The translations under genes were made by a program, and so were the position numbers. The notes below the pieces were generated by a model. It did no database searches, had not been told where the DNA came from, and saw only the letters and a program-made list of their open reading frames with translations. Positions 1-36,375 of a stretch of 64,000 bases of DNA are shown piece by piece. Source of the DNA: Tridacna crocea (taxonomy: Eukaryota; Mollusca; Bivalvia; Cardiida; Cardiidae); contig OX031069.1 in NCBI GenBank assembly GCA_943736015.1, positions 42,132,728 to 42,196,727 of the forward strand, read 5' to 3'. How positions within the stretch are numbered: position 1 is the stretch's first letter; every line of letters starts with the position of its first letter.

Positions 1-566
1 ACCATAACTTCCATACTATAAAAGGTATCAACTTGAAACTACATACACTGATAAAACACATTATGGAGAATGCAGTGCATATGAACCATAACTCTGCCAC
101 CGTTATTTTTTGAGTTACTGCCCTTTGTTAATTTTCAGTTTGAATTTTTGTCCAGGCCTTAATTTCTAAACTATAAAAGCTATTAACTTGGAACTTCATA
201 CACTGATAGGAGTCATAGGACCATTGTGGAGAAGTGCATTGCATATGAATCATAACTCTGCCACCTTTATTTTTTGAGTTATTGCCCTTTGTTAGTTTCC
301 ACTTTGAATTTTCGTCTGGGCCATAATTTCTAAAATATAAAAGATATGATCTTGGACCTTCAAAGACTGAAAGAACACCTTGTGGATATGAGCAAATCAC
401 AAAATTTGTAACTATGCCACCCTTCTTTTTTTAGTTATTGCCTTTTAATATTTTTCACCTATCATGGAGAATAACTACTCTTCATTCGTGGCCCATCCGT
501 CAATGTTACTCATTTCACTGACAAGCCCCTTCGGGCGTTTATGCGCCGCTCTGCGAAGCTCTTGTT
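1..566 (-). mobile_element. pearl/Helitron-like element, family 2, 5' part (continues left of the window)
   Basis: Read on the minus strand from 566: AACAAGAGCTTCGCAGAG, then CGCCCGAAGGGGCTTGTCAG, then tandem units of about 120-150 bp with the phrases GGGCAATAACTC and AACTCTGCCACC. Same family and order as 56911-57780. No open reading frame of note. The 3' end lies outside. Confidence 0.75.
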
Positions 567-892
567 CCACAGTGTTATATAACTTTACACAGGCTAATTT
601 CATAATTTGATCTACTTTTGTGATTTCTCATCTGCAAAATTAATACTCTCATAATGAACAGGTCTCAAATGTCATCTCTTACAGATTTAACATCATTCAA
701 AAATGCATACTGCAAGTTTGTTTCATGGTGAAACAATGCCGAGTAATACCTTAAAAATAGTTATCCTGAGACAATACAAAAATTCTTTCTTTTAGTGTTC
801 TGTGATGCTTTCAATCTTATCTTACCTACCTCATACACATAATTGTGCATGGCATGAAAAAATGAGCTTTGGACATATGACTGAAATGATGC
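567..892. other. no recognised feature
   Basis: AT-rich non-coding DNA between two repeats. I see no exon, hairpin or known repeat in it. Confidence 0.5.
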
Positions 893-1121
893 TTAACTCT
901 TTACCAAACAAGAAAATTTAAGACTGGTCCAAATTGAAAGCATTTGCAGACGACAAAATAAAGGCGACTAAAAAATAGAAATTTATTCTGGGAAGGGTAG
1001 AAAACACTGTGGGAAAAGGAGAAAATGCTGGTTACCAGCATTTTCTCCTTTTCCCATCGTGTTTTCTAAAGGCTTCTTTCATAGGGGTGTCAAAAGTAGG
1101 GATTGTGTGGTAACGGGTTAG
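893..1121 (-). mobile_element. hairpin MITE, full length
   Basis: B-core-A order. Core stem of the CACTG subtype, one arm altered to CCCATCG; right end decayed to GGTTAG. Confidence 0.85.
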
Positions 1122-1149
1122 GAAATAATGTCCTGTTTTATCGTTCAAT

Positions 1150-1545
1150 AAACTACAGTTGTGAGTTAAATAAATAAATTATGGCCCTAGTGTTGAAAAT
1201 GGCCCTATGAGGCGCAATGAATAAACGACTTAAGCCATCACCATTTTGGTAGAGGGCCACTAGATGATGCTACATGTCAAGTATGAAAGCTCTACCCTTA
1301 CAGTTTAGGACAAGAAGATTTTTAAAGTTTTTTTTCTTTCAGTTGCCATGGCAACCAGTGTTCTTCATGGAATTCAAATCTTTGAAGTATTCTGAATATG
1401 CATCACCTAGGGATCATTTCTGTGAATTTTCATTGAAATCTGATGCGCAGTTTCAGAGGAGAAGATTTTTTTGTGATTGTTTATGGACAGACGACCAACA
1501 TTGACCAATCACAATAGCTCACCCCTAGCTCTACATGCTCAGGTG
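1150..1545 (+). mobile_element. pearl-like element, family 1, 3' fragment
   Basis: Shares TTTTGGTAGAGGGCCACTAG, TTGCCATGGCAACCAG and GAGGAGAAGATTTTT with the long elements at 38-40 and 58-60 kb, and ends CATGCTCAGGTGTGCTAAAA, a decayed form of their 3' end. Confidence 0.75.
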
Positions 1546-1745
1546 TGCTAAAAACAAGTTCATACTTGGTGCAAAAACTCAGATCTGAATTATATTCCAC
1601 TGAATAAACATGGGCTGCTCCACTTACCAATACAAACTCCTCTGCAGAGTCAGTAAATGGAGAACAATCAAATGGAGAACAATCAAAAAACACTTGACTT
1701 ACATATGTTTACTGGTTCAGGTAGTTCCATCCTCTTCATTTATTA

Positions 1746-1974
1746 TTAACCCATTACCACACAATCCCTACTTTTGACCCCCCCCTGAGAAAGAAGCCTT
1801 TTGAAAACACTGGGAAAAGGAGAAAATGCTGGTGACCATCATTTTCTCCTTTTCCCCCAATGTTTTCTACCCTTCCCATAGCAAATTTTTACTTTTCAGT
1901 CACTTTTATTTTGTTGTCTGCAAATTCTCTCAATTTGGACCATTCCAAAAATTTGTCTTCTGGTAAAGGGTTAA
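1746..1974 (+). mobile_element. hairpin MITE, full length
   Basis: TTAA at both ends. Arm A has a C8 run in place of CGACCCTG; core loop TGGTGACCA with a mismatched stem base next to it. Confidence 0.88.
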
Positions 1975-1999
1975 AACAGATCTGTAAATCCTTGGGGAA

Positions 2000-2166
2000 T
2001 TTCTGTTCCCCTGGGTGAAGGAGCGAAAATTGACAATCAATTGGTTTACATCACGTGACTTTCAAATTCGTTGAAATGATATTGTTGACAGCAGATGGCG
2101 CACAACGGACACCAGGTAGTCCTAAAAGCTCCCCTTGAGCATGTTGTGCTCAGGTGAGCTAAAAAT
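2000..2166 (+). mobile_element. pearl-like element, family 1, 3' end fragment
   Basis: Ends CTTGAGCATGTTGTGCTCAG then GTGAGCTAAAAA: a small GAGCA/TGCTC hairpin, seven bases, then CTAA, identical to the end of 58779-60363. Its left boundary is unclear. Confidence 0.7.
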
Positions 2167-2370
2167 AAAGGTAAAGTAAAGTAAAAACAAAGTTATCGAC
2201 AGTAAACCTTAATAATCTTTAATTAGCGCAGATGAATTTACATGGATGATGTATTTACAATCAATGTTTATTTACAATAATATTACAGAGCGAAATAGCA
2301 AACTTAAGTATCTTCTATGCAAAACACAAAAACTAGCTATATTTTTCTTTATGGTTGTATTTTATGTTTG

Positions 2371-2595
2371 TTAACCCTTTGCTATACAATCAGACTTTTG
2401 ATGATCCTGAGAAAGAAAGCACTGGAAAACATTGTGAGAAAAGGAGAAAATGCTGGTAACCAGCACTTTCTCCTTTTCCAACAATTTTTTCCACTCTATC
2501 AAAGACAGAAATCATCCTTTGAGTTTCATATAAACTTTCCTCTGCAAGTCCTTTTAAGGCAGACAACTCTATTTTTTGTTTTGGTAAAGGATTAA
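2371..2595 (+). mobile_element. hairpin MITE, older subtype
   Basis: First of four copies joined head to tail through shared TTAA. Arm B carries the variant TATCAAAGACAGAAATCAT. Core nearly perfect. Confidence 0.85.
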
Positions 2596-2820
2596 TCAAC
2601 AGCATATACCAGATGACAAGATCTGTAGACATGTTTGAATTGAAAGCACTTGCAGACAACACAATAAATTTTATTCCAATAATTGCATAATATGTCTCAG
2701 AGTGAAAAACATTGGGAGACTGAAGATGAATATACTGGCTGTTAGTACTTTCTCTTAAAATTATCAAAAGTTTTCTTCCTATGGATGATCAAAACACATG
2801 AGTTTTTGGTAAAGCATTAA
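2592..2820 (-). mobile_element. hairpin MITE, highly diverged
   Basis: Recognised by GAATTGAAAGCACTTGCAGA in arm B, length 228 bp, and the shared TTAA on each side. The core has largely lost its complementarity. Confidence 0.65.
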
Positions 2821-3041
2821 CCCTATACCAGACAACAAAATTTTAGCCCTGCACAAATTGAAAGCATTTGCAGATGACAATTTCAATGTGGCTCAAGTGG
2901 TGCAATTGTTTATCGATATGGAAGAAAACATTGTGGGGAAAAGGAGAATGGTTACCAGCATTTTCTCCCTTTCCCATGTTGTTTTGAAAAGGCTTTTTTC
3001 CAAGGCTCGTCAAAAGCTGTTATTGTGTGGGAAAGGGTTAA
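2817..3041 (-). mobile_element. hairpin MITE
   Basis: Complete arms; the left half of the core is five bases short, so the hairpin is imperfect. Shares TTAA with both neighbours. Confidence 0.85.
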
Positions 3042-3181
3042 CTTTTTACCAAACAAAGAAATTCTAGTCTAGTCCAATTTGAAAGCATTTGCAGACGACA
3101 AAATAGATGTGACTCAAAAATTGAAATCTGATTTGGGAAGGATAGAAAACATAGTGGGAAAAGGAGAAAATACTGGTTACA
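3038..3181 (-). mobile_element. hairpin MITE, half copy ending in the core loop
   Basis: Arm B and the left core arm only; the copy stops at TACTGGTTAC, exactly where the palindrome turns. Confidence 0.8.
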
Positions 3182-3713
3182 GCCCTTCACTGAAAAAAAT
3201 AAAAAGAAGCATTGGTACAGACAAACTTACATGCACATTTGTATAGGGTGACCTCTAAAAACAAGATCATTGTAGACTGAAGCGGTCTCTAATGAGAGAA
3301 TGACCGCATGTTAGGTGTGATAAGGTTTGATCCTGTGAATGATACAGACTAGTTAGTTCTTTTGTTTCAAGCAAATCCTTCTCAATGTTTTGTATGATAT
3401 CATAATATTATGTGATGACATTTTATGCCACTTTCAGAAAATTGGATCAGGTTTACAAATGGAACCACACTGTGTGTGTATAGTTTTACAGATTCTGATC
3501 CATCATTTGTGAGCAGTTGCTGTGTGACAAAAAGAGCCTGACATTATCCAGGCTACTGAGATAAAAATCTACCATACCTCTACTTCTGAATATCATTAAT
3601 CTCACAAGAGGCTCACTCAATAACATTTTTGTAGACTCTAATGTTATTTCACATTCATGTAAGTAAGACCCTATATAATCTTTCTTTCTCTATCTAAATT
3701 CCCATTTTATTTC
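3182..3713. other. no recognised feature
   Basis: Downstream of DDX42. No exon or known repeat seen. An AATAAA on the minus strand (3706-3711) could serve as a distal polyadenylation signal. Confidence 0.4.
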
Positions 3714-3941
3714 TTAACCCTTTACAAAACAATCCCTGGTTTTTATGACCCTGAGAAAGAAGTCTTTTGAAAACATTGTGGGAAAAGGAGAAAATGCTGG
3801 TTACCAGCATTTTCTCCTTTTCCCACAATGTTTTCTATCCTTTACAATACAAATTTCAAATTTTTAATCACTTTTATTTTGTTGTCTGCAAATGCTTTCG
3901 ATTTGGACAAGCCTAAAATTTTGTCATGTGGTAATGAGTAA
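3714..3941 (+). mobile_element. hairpin MITE, full length, candidate poly(A) signal
   Basis: Perfect core of the CATTG subtype. Arm B supplies AATAAA on the minus strand (3873-3878), the first such hexamer found downstream of the DDX42 stop. Right end GAGTAAAT. Confidence 0.87.
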
Positions 3942-3996
3942 ATAATCCCCATTTTTCCAAGCACTACAGTGGTTTTTCAGGTCAGCAACAAATGTA

Positions 3997-4225
3997 TTAA
4001 CTCTTTACCAAATGACAAAATAATAGACTGGTCTAAATTGTAAGCATTTGCAGATGATAAAATAATTGTGACTGAAAAATTGAAATTTGGTTTGGGTGGT
4101 GTAGAAAACATTGTGGTAAAAGGAGAAAATGCTGGTTATCAGCATTTTCTCCTTTTTCCACAATGTTTTCGAAAGGCTTATTTCTAACGGTCATTTAAAG
4201 TCGGGATTTTGTGGTAAAGTGTTAA
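3997..4225 (-). mobile_element. hairpin MITE, full length
   Basis: TTAA both ends; shares the right TTAA with the next copy. Confidence 0.88.
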
Positions 4226-4389
4226 CTTTTTACCAAAAACAAGACTGTCGACTTGCCAAAATTGAAAGCGTTTGGGGAGGAGGAGAGGAAAAAATGCTGG
4301 TTACCAGCATTTTCTCTTGTTCCCAAAATGTTTTCAAAAGGCTTCTTTCTTCCAACTGTTAAAACACTGAATTGTGTGGTTAAGTGTTA
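4222..4389 (-). mobile_element. hairpin MITE, internally deleted, in the DDX42 3' UTR region
   Basis: Most of arm B is missing (jump from GAAAGCGTTTGG to GAGGAGAGG). Core and arm A kept. Begins 41 bp past the stop codon in transcript direction, so it is probably transcribed. Confidence 0.8.
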
Positions 4390-4429
4390 GAACATGTCCA
4401 TTTAAACTACAGAAAAAATTCAATGTCTG

Positions 4430-29499
<25,070 letters not shown>

Positions 29500-29567
29500 G
29501 CCCGCCACTTTTAAACCTGTATCTAACAGAAAGGTGATATTTCCTGAATGATATGAAGTGTTGACTG

Positions 29568-29703
29568 TTTACCAAGCTACATATTCTAGACTTGATCATA
29601 CTGATAGCATTAGCAGACTACAGTTTAACCCTTTACCATAGAGTCTCTAGTTTTAGCCACCCTGAGGAGGAAGGCTATTTGAAAACATTTTGGGAAAATG
29701 CTG
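29568..29703. mobile_element. hairpin MITE fragments (arm B end, then arm A with start of core)
   Basis: TTTACCAAGCTACATATTCT ... GCATTAGCAGACTAC (inverted arm B) is followed by TTAACCCTTTACCATAGAGT and arm A to TTTTGGGAAAATGC. Confidence 0.55.
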
Positions 29704-30330
29704 CCAGGCTGGTTGTCGCCGGCCAGCCAGTTTCATAACTGGTTCAACAACTTAAGATTTGAAATTTCATGAACTTTTGAGCACTAATGCAGGAGATATT
29801 AGAGAAAAACAATTTTTTTACATGGAGCCTCCTTTTTCCACAATGCAGCCTGTAATTGAAAAACCTTGAAAGAGGTATCATAAAAGGATTTGTTACATGA
29901 TGCCCCCTTTTTCTGTGATGCAGCCTAAAATTGAGAAACCAGGACAGGGGTATCTGAGCAATGATCCAACGAGTTCAGATTTGAAATTTCATGAACCTTT
30001 GAGTACTAATGTAGGAGATATTAGGACGCAGCCGAGAAACCCGGAAAGAGGTATCTGGGCAATGTTCTAGTGAGTTCAGATTTGAAATTTCACAAAGTTT
30101 TGAGCACTCATGCAGGAAATATTAGTGAAAAACAATTTTTTCCATGATGCAGCTTTTTCCATGATGCAGCTCCAAATTGAGAAAACCAGGAAAAACCAGT
30201 TGACCAGAAAACCAGTTGTGCATTGTTCCAAGGACTTCAGATATGAAGTTTCATAAAATCTGGTCCAGGGGTTGTGGAGAAATGGCTTCGCCAAGGTGGA
30301 AGAACGGCAATGTTTCGGGGAGCATAAAAA
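29704..30330 (+). mobile_element. pearl/Helitron-like element, family 3, with tandem core units
   Basis: Repeated units each holding GATTTGAAATTTCATGAACY then GAGCACTAATGCAGGAGATA, spacing about 110-220 bp, then ATGGCTTCGCCAAGGTGGAA and the end CGGGGAGCATAAAAAT. Start (GCTGGTTGTCGCCGGCCAGC) is palindromic. No coding frame. Confidence 0.6.
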
Positions 30331-30586
30331 TCATAATGGACTTGAGACGGTACGGTGCACAGTAAATGTATGAACATGAAAAAGATCAGTGTAGCGTGTC
30401 ATTATTGAGATTTCCACCCAATCTGGGTTTGCCGATGATAATAAACTTTTGATCGACTTTTGATATCAAATCTAGGTTACCCATCAATGTACTTAATGCG
30501 ACTTGTACATTGAACGAAGAAACTTGTAGTATATTATACTGTAGGCAATCAAAATATCCTCTAACCCCCAGCCTGCTAACTCCTGC

Positions 30587-30816
30587 TAACCCCTTACCAC
30601 ACAGCACAATTTTAGACTTAATCCAAATTCAAAGCATTTGCAGACAACAATATCAGAGTGGCTCAAATGATGCAATTTTGCTTTGGTAAGGTAGAAAAGC
30701 TTATGGGAAAAGGAGAAAATGCTGGTTACCAACAATTTTTCTTCTTTTCCAACATTGTTTTCAAAAGGCTTCTTCCTCAGGGTCGTTAAAAGTGGTCGTT
30801 GTGTGGTAAAGGGTTA
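30587..30816 (-). mobile_element. hairpin MITE, full length
   Basis: Arm B with the GTGGCTCAAATGATGCAATT variant; core imperfect on the right. Confidence 0.82.
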
Positions 30817-31321
30817 AGTTATTGTGACCCAAATTGAGGGGGGGTGAAAAGATTATGGATCAGACAAATTATGGCCATTCATCAAAAATATTGTGCAGTA
30901 ACCGATTTATTGCACGGAACTGAATAAATTAATATCATGAATCTAAAAGATGCATTTTCGCGATCGGTCTGGAACACATCTCTAACATCTTACTTGACCG
31001 ATAAAGTCAACAATCCTAACAGTCATCAGTTTCCGTGGCTAATACACCAATATTTACCTATTTGCACAGCTCCTCAGAACTCTATACTAGTACATGTAGT
31101 GAATTAAGCTTTATTAGTTGTCAGATACAGTTGGAAAATCGCGGTTTTTCAAAAAAGTCATGTAATTCTACAATTTGTATCGAAAGTAATTACGGTCTAG
31201 TAGTTGATTGTTGAAAGGTAAGCGGAAAACATAATCCACGAAAACCCTTGATTCTCATGAATATGCATTTAGGGCTACTTCTGTAATGGTTGTGAATAAA
31301 TTAACGACGTTCGCGCTTCGT
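30817..31321. other. upstream of DDX42, nothing recognised
   Basis: Could hold part of the promoter or an untranslated exon, but no signal is convincing. Confidence 0.3.
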
Positions 31322-31440
31322 GTAACTCACAGGTGCCTGATTTGTCTGGTATCATACCATCCCTCTATATAGATATTATTTATTATATCTATATAGAGGG
31401 ATGGTATGATACCAGACACGTCAGGCACCTGTGGTGTAAC
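31322..31440. repeat. long hairpin, arms about 54 bp
   Basis: GTCTGGTATCATACCATCCC and its exact complement, extending to GTAACTCACAGGTGCCTGA / TCAGGCACCTGTGGTGTAAC, with a 10 bp AT loop. Inner 36 bp pair perfectly. Confidence 0.85.
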
Positions 31441-31516
31441 TATTCTATCACCCTCACCATTTACTCGAAAAACGAGGAGCACCTGCCACACTTGTCAACG
31501 TCTGCAGAATGGATCA

Positions 31517-31800
31517 CAGGAATTTGACATTCTATCACCAAAATAAATGATAAAATATGAAGAAAAAAATCTCCCCTAAATAGACCTATAGGGGATTTTT
31601 TTTCTTCATATTTTATCATTTACTTTAGATATAGAATGCAGGGCCGTAGGAACAGGGGCCGGGGGGGTGCCCCCCTCAATAATTTGATCACCAATAACAT
31701 GACTGTGGCAACGTCAAATAGGGACAAACCGATCCTGAAAATTTTGCCCCCCCCCCCCATCCAAAATTGCTTCCTACGGGCCTGGAATGTCAAATTCCTG
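31517..31800. repeat. palindromic element, arms about 65 bp, interrupted on the right arm
   Basis: CAGGAATTTGACATTCTATC on the left and GAATGTCAAATTCCTG on the right, with AAATGATAAAATATGAAG and ATCCCCTA-type inner arms. The right arm is split by the insert at 31639-31784. Confidence 0.75.
31639..31784. mobile_element. 146 bp inverted-repeat element inside the palindrome
   Basis: Ends CAGGGCCGTAGGAA and TTCCTACGGGCCTG. Flanked by GAATG on both sides; the left arm of the host palindrome shows the uninterrupted sequence. Contains G- and C-runs. Superfamily uncertain (hAT-like ends but a 5 bp duplication). Confidence 0.75.
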
Positions 31801-33419
31801 TCAATGGATAAACCAAGAACTAAAATGGGTCGTTTCATGTCAGCAAAAGGAATAAAAAAGTATTTCAATCAAGCCAAATGATTATATGCGATGCAATATT
31901 AATAATCCAAAATCGTGCTTTCAAAAGATCGGACTGAAAGTCATGGTGAATCACCTATGTCACTCAACACTTTTCTAATGTGTTTTCTGCTGCAGACTCA
32001 TAAGGCTAAGGGCAACTTGGTAAAGGAGGAACAGTTATGTGCAGACCCTCGTTTTCTGCAAGAGCTTATTCTTTACCAAGTGACATAATTTTTCCGGTAG
32101 TTTTTTGGCGTTTTTCGGTCAATACGCGATTTTCGGTTAAGGAGTAATTTTATGGTCAAAGGGAGAAAACTCGTATAAAATTTACTGACATCACTTTTCA
32201 TGGCAGAGTCACTTCCCTTGCATTTGAAGACCGTATAAAACCGAAGACAAATAAACATCACTGCATCTTGTAACTTACGATCTGTATGGGGGAAAAAAAA
32301 GTTCGTAGAGCTGCCTTAATTCTGGTGAAGTTTAAGACTGGATTGCAGATGCTGCTTCTTCTGAAAATATAATGACAGAAGACAAAAGAAAGAAAAATCA
32401 ATTGCAGACGTAGTTACTATTTTGTAAACAGGTGGTAGTCTCCCTTGTAATTCGCCACATTTGTTAGAAACAAGGCAATTGCCGAAATTTAAACTTGGAA
32501 GTAACAATTCAGTTATGAAAGTAAGGGCTCACGCAGAATCTAAATGTATTTTTTTACAGTCAAGTTTATCAACTGATGAATGTATACGATAAATAAGCTT
32601 TATTATGTACAACATTTAAACTTATGAACCAACGACATGTTTTCGTTCAACTAGGTTTTCGAGGTATTTAATAAGTATAGTTAATATGGGCTGAATCGTC
32701 TATTCCAATCATTTCTTTGATCATTTATCGTAGGGAACAGGGGACAGATAGTGAAAGCATACAGGTCTGAATCTTCAAAGCTAATAAATGACGATTCTAC
32801 ATTTTCCCGATTCTATTAATGTTGACCCCAGTTTAGACCCCCCCCCCCCCTTTTTTTTTTTAGTGGAAGGGGATGTAAGAGTGGAGGTCAGTCTCTATTA
32901 ATTTGAACACAAGTTTAATCCCTGAGACAATAAGTTGATTTAATTAAAATAACGCAACAGCATCCTGCCTTTGAAAAATACCAGCGGGGAAACCATCAGC
33001 ACAGAATTAACGCGGGTATACTTCTAAATGAACGTGCAGGCTAATCTTTAATCTACACCGTCCATTAAGACATTTTTCCAAAAGAAAACTCCTTTGAAAT
33101 AGCAAAGATTGGGTTTCAAAATCGACTTGAAAGTTTCATTTTACTTATTTAGCAGAATAGGTATTAACAGAGCGTCCGGGTTTTTCGATAGACCATATAG
33201 GTATAGATTAACCCTGCACTGGTCTTAAAGTTACGGTGTGACTGTTTGTAATGGTTGCAAAAAAGACTATTCCAAGAGGGGGGGGGGGGGGGACAATAAG
33301 GGAGAGTACTCTTCATAACTAATGGATAGCAGATTGTTCGAGTTTTTTCCCTTTCACCATAAAATCACAATGGAATCTAATGGAGAAACTATCTGGGACA
33401 GACCACAGACCGATCAACA
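31801..33419. other. DDX42 upstream region, no repeat recognised
   Basis: A donor-like GATCGTAAGT on the minus strand at about 32272-32281 could end an untranslated DDX42 exon. C/T and G homopolymer runs at 32840 and 33282. This is the longest stretch free of hairpin MITEs. Confidence 0.3.
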
Positions 33420-34270
33420 TCGACATTTAAAGCCTGCATTTCTCATCAGATTTCAGTGAAACTTACAGTTTGCTTATCTCATCAATAGCTTGAAGCCTAT
33501 CGGTTTTAAATAATATCCAACAAATAGTATGGGAAAAGTAGCCATTTCAAGTTTGAAATTTCCATTTCTTGTTTATGCCATAAGTCTACACTTGTGGTCA
33601 GATTTCACTGAAACTTACACAGTTTCCTTTTCTGATAAATAGCTTCAGCCCTATTAATTTTGAAAAAAAAAAAATCCAAATAACAACATGGGAAAAATGA
33701 AACATGAAATAACAACATGGGAAAAGTAGCCATTTCAAGTTGAAAATGTCCATTTCTTGTTAATGCAATAAAGTCTGCATTTGTTATCAGATTTTTGTAA
33801 AACTTGCACACTTTGTTAATCTCATAAATAGCTTGAACCCTATTGAATTTGAAAAAAAAAACAAAAAACAAAATCCAACAAACAGTATGGAAAAAGTAGC
33901 CCTTTAAAGATGAAAATTTCCATTTCTTCAGTTTAAGCAATGAAGTCAGCATTTGAAGTCAGATTTTCATTAAATTTACACAGTTGCTTATTTGTCTTAT
34001 CAAGAGCTTAAACCTTATCGATTTTGAAAAAAAAAATCTGACAGTCAGTATGGGAAAAGTAGCTATTTAATGTTGAAAATTTCCATTTCTTCCTTGTTAA
34101 TGTTGATGAAGTTAGCATTTGGGGCTAGATTTTCATTAATCTTGCACAGTTACTTTGTATCATGAACAGCTTGAACCCTATTGATTTTGGCGAAAAATCT
34201 GACGATCAGTCTGGGAAAAGAAGCCATTGAACGATTAAAATTTCCTTTTCTTGTTGGGGCAATGAAGTTC
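33420..34270. repeat. tandem array, unit about 150-180 bp, about five copies
   Basis: Each unit: AGATTTTYATTAAACTTGCA, CTCATAAATAGCTTGAACCC, TATTGATTTTGAAAAAAA, then ATGGGAAAAGTAGCCATTT and TTGAAAATTTCCATTTCTT. Units diverged; no coding frame. Confidence 0.7.
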
Positions 34271-34305
34271 ACAGAAAGCATAGTGGAAGTCTGTACAATG
34301 AAAAT

Positions 34306-34325
34306 GAGAGAGAGAGAGAGAGAGA
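34306..34325. repeat. GA microsatellite
   Basis: About ten GA units. Confidence 0.8.
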
Positions 34326-34600
34326 AAAATTGTGGGAAAATGAGAAAAGATTAGTTATAAGTGCCCCCTTCCCCCTTTTTTCCAAGAACATTTCCAAAAG
34401 CTATCTCGCAAAGGTGGTCTTTAGCAACTCAGCATTATTTGTAAAGGGTAAAGTAGTGATTCATCAGATTCAAAGAGCTACATTTCTTTTTTGAATGTTA
34501 CATAATTAAAAAAGGTTATACTTGTTTTATCCTTTTCCAACAATGTTTATAGAAGTCTTTTTCCTCATAAAACTATGTAATTGATTGACGAAGGGCTAAG
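34318..34600 (-). mobile_element. two degraded hairpin MITE pieces
   Basis: AATTGTGGGAAAATGAGAAA to TTTGTAAAGGGTAAAG (34318-34451), and CCTTTTCCAACAATGTTTAT to GACGAAGGGCTAAG (34523-34600). Confidence 0.5.
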
Positions 34601-34707
34601 TGTTTTTTTAAACAAACAATACTGGTTTAAATTCTGGTACATGGCAATTATGCACAATGGCACCTAACCCGACACCTTTGACTCCTTTGAAAAACTGGCA
34701 TATTCCT

Positions 34708-34938
34708 TTAACCCATTACCACACAATCACTACTTTTGATGCCTCTGAGAAAGAAGCCTTTTGAAAATACTGTAGGAAAAGGAGAAAATGCTGGTAACCA
34801 GCATTTTCTCCTTTTCCCGCAGTGTTTTCTACCCTTCCCAGAACAAAGTTTTAATTTTTCAGTCACCTTTATTTTGTCGTCTGCAAATGCTTTCAATCTG
34901 AACCAGTCTAAAATTTTGTCGTTTGGTAATGAGTTTAT
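34708..34938 (+). mobile_element. hairpin MITE, full length, CACTG subtype
   Basis: Stem foot TACTGTAGG / CCCGCAGTG. Right end GAGTTTA. Confidence 0.87.
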
Positions 34939-35246
34939 GAACCATTGATACATGTATCTAAATGAGCCTTTTAAAAAAAACATATCTTCAAATAATTAAA
35001 TGGATCCAGATGTAGATCTGCTTGATAATTCCATCTTTCTCAAATTTACCTGCCCATTTACCTCCTTTCATTTAAATCCATCAAACATATGGTTACAAAA
35101 CTGATATTTTACTACAAATACCTAAGTTACCAATGCTTGATATTCTGTAAATTACTCATTTCACAAAAGATAAAATGAAAATCATCAGTTCATCAAAATC
35201 TGAATGATATATACATGTATAAATCTATCCCCCAAAATGTTTGTAG

Positions 35247-35450
35247 GGTACAAGTTCTCCAGAGAACTTGTATTCTTCAGATCTGGGTACAAGTTCTCCA
35301 GAGTAGGAGTTCTCCAGGGTACGAGTTCTCCTACAACCTTAGAAAACATCGATGTCTAAAGGAGAAATTGCTCCTAATGATTGATTCCTCTTTTTCCCAC
35401 AAAGATTTTTGACCCATCAAAGAATTATGGTACTTGAATACCAGATTTTC
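35247..35450. repeat. short tandem GTACAAGTTCTCCAGAG repeats next to a degraded MITE core
   Basis: Three variants of TACRAGTTCTCCAGRG between 35247 and 35330, then TAGAAAACATCGATGTCTAA and AGGAGAAATTGCTCCTAATG resembling a MITE core. Confidence 0.4.
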
Positions 35451-36244
35451 GTTTAGCTTCTGCAAACCCTTCATTCTAAAATTAGTCATTTAGAAATGTG
35501 TTAAATGCTTACATCAGTATTATATTTATATGCTATTAATTGGTTTATTATGACCAACAAACTTGATTCTTATAAATGTTGTTGTATTTTTGGAAAAAAA
35601 AAATGAGATAATCTACTTCATGTAATTTCTTTGTCTTTGACAAACCCTACGTTTACTCATTAGTTAATGCCCCACCCACACACTTAAAATGCATTTTCTG
35701 AAAAATTAAGGCTGGTGACCTATTTGTTTTAAGCCTGATTCTTTTAGTTTGGTACCTGAATATTATTTATAGAAAAAATAAGAAAATTCTGAATGTTAGA
35801 ATATTTAAAAAGATATTTTTAAAAGATACTCTGTTTTTTTTTTTTGTTTTTTTCCCAAAATAAATGTGTTTTAGCTATAAGTTAGGGGTTTTTTCTTTAA
35901 ATATTGATACACTGTATACCGTACTCTAAATTATTTTTTTCATTTAATTTGATGTTTCACCAATACAATGAGATAAAATTTGCGTTATAATTGTTGTCAT
36001 CAAAAGAAAAAGATATACATAGTTTTAACGAAAGGTTTAATATTTTGTCTTTGGTCACGTTAGTTACTTATGGTAAATTTAATTGCATTTTGCTGCAATA
36101 CAGATTAAACCGACAACCCAGAAAAGCAGAACGGTGCTTTTTCTTTGCTATTGGGAAATCTATGATGGACATGTGATGGTATGGTGCACAATAAATGTTC
36201 AAATATGAAAAAAAATCACCATAGCACCTCAATTATTGAGACTA
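35451..36244. other. nothing recognised, apart from a shared repeat piece at the end
   Basis: AT-rich. The last 80 bp (GATGGTATGGTGCACAATAA) match 30340-30415 and may be a dispersed repeat. Confidence 0.35.
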
Positions 36245-36375
36245 ACAATCACATCATCCCGAAAAATCCTGAAAAAAAGGCCTTTTAAAAACATTATGGT
36301 AAAATGAGAAGATTATGGCGGCATTTTCTTTTATCCCCACAATATTTTCAACTCTTCCATACCCAAAACTCAGTT
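36245..36375 (+). mobile_element. hairpin MITE, partial
   Basis: CCCGAAAAATCCTGAAAAAA then AACATTATGGTAAAATGAG and CAACTCTTCCATACCCAAA; arm B cut where the next copy begins. Confidence 0.55.

Noticed and set aside
32272-32281. First untranslated exon of DDX42 ending at GATC|GTAAGT
   Set aside because: Kept only as a suggestion: a single donor-like match without promoter or transcript evidence is too weak for a feature.
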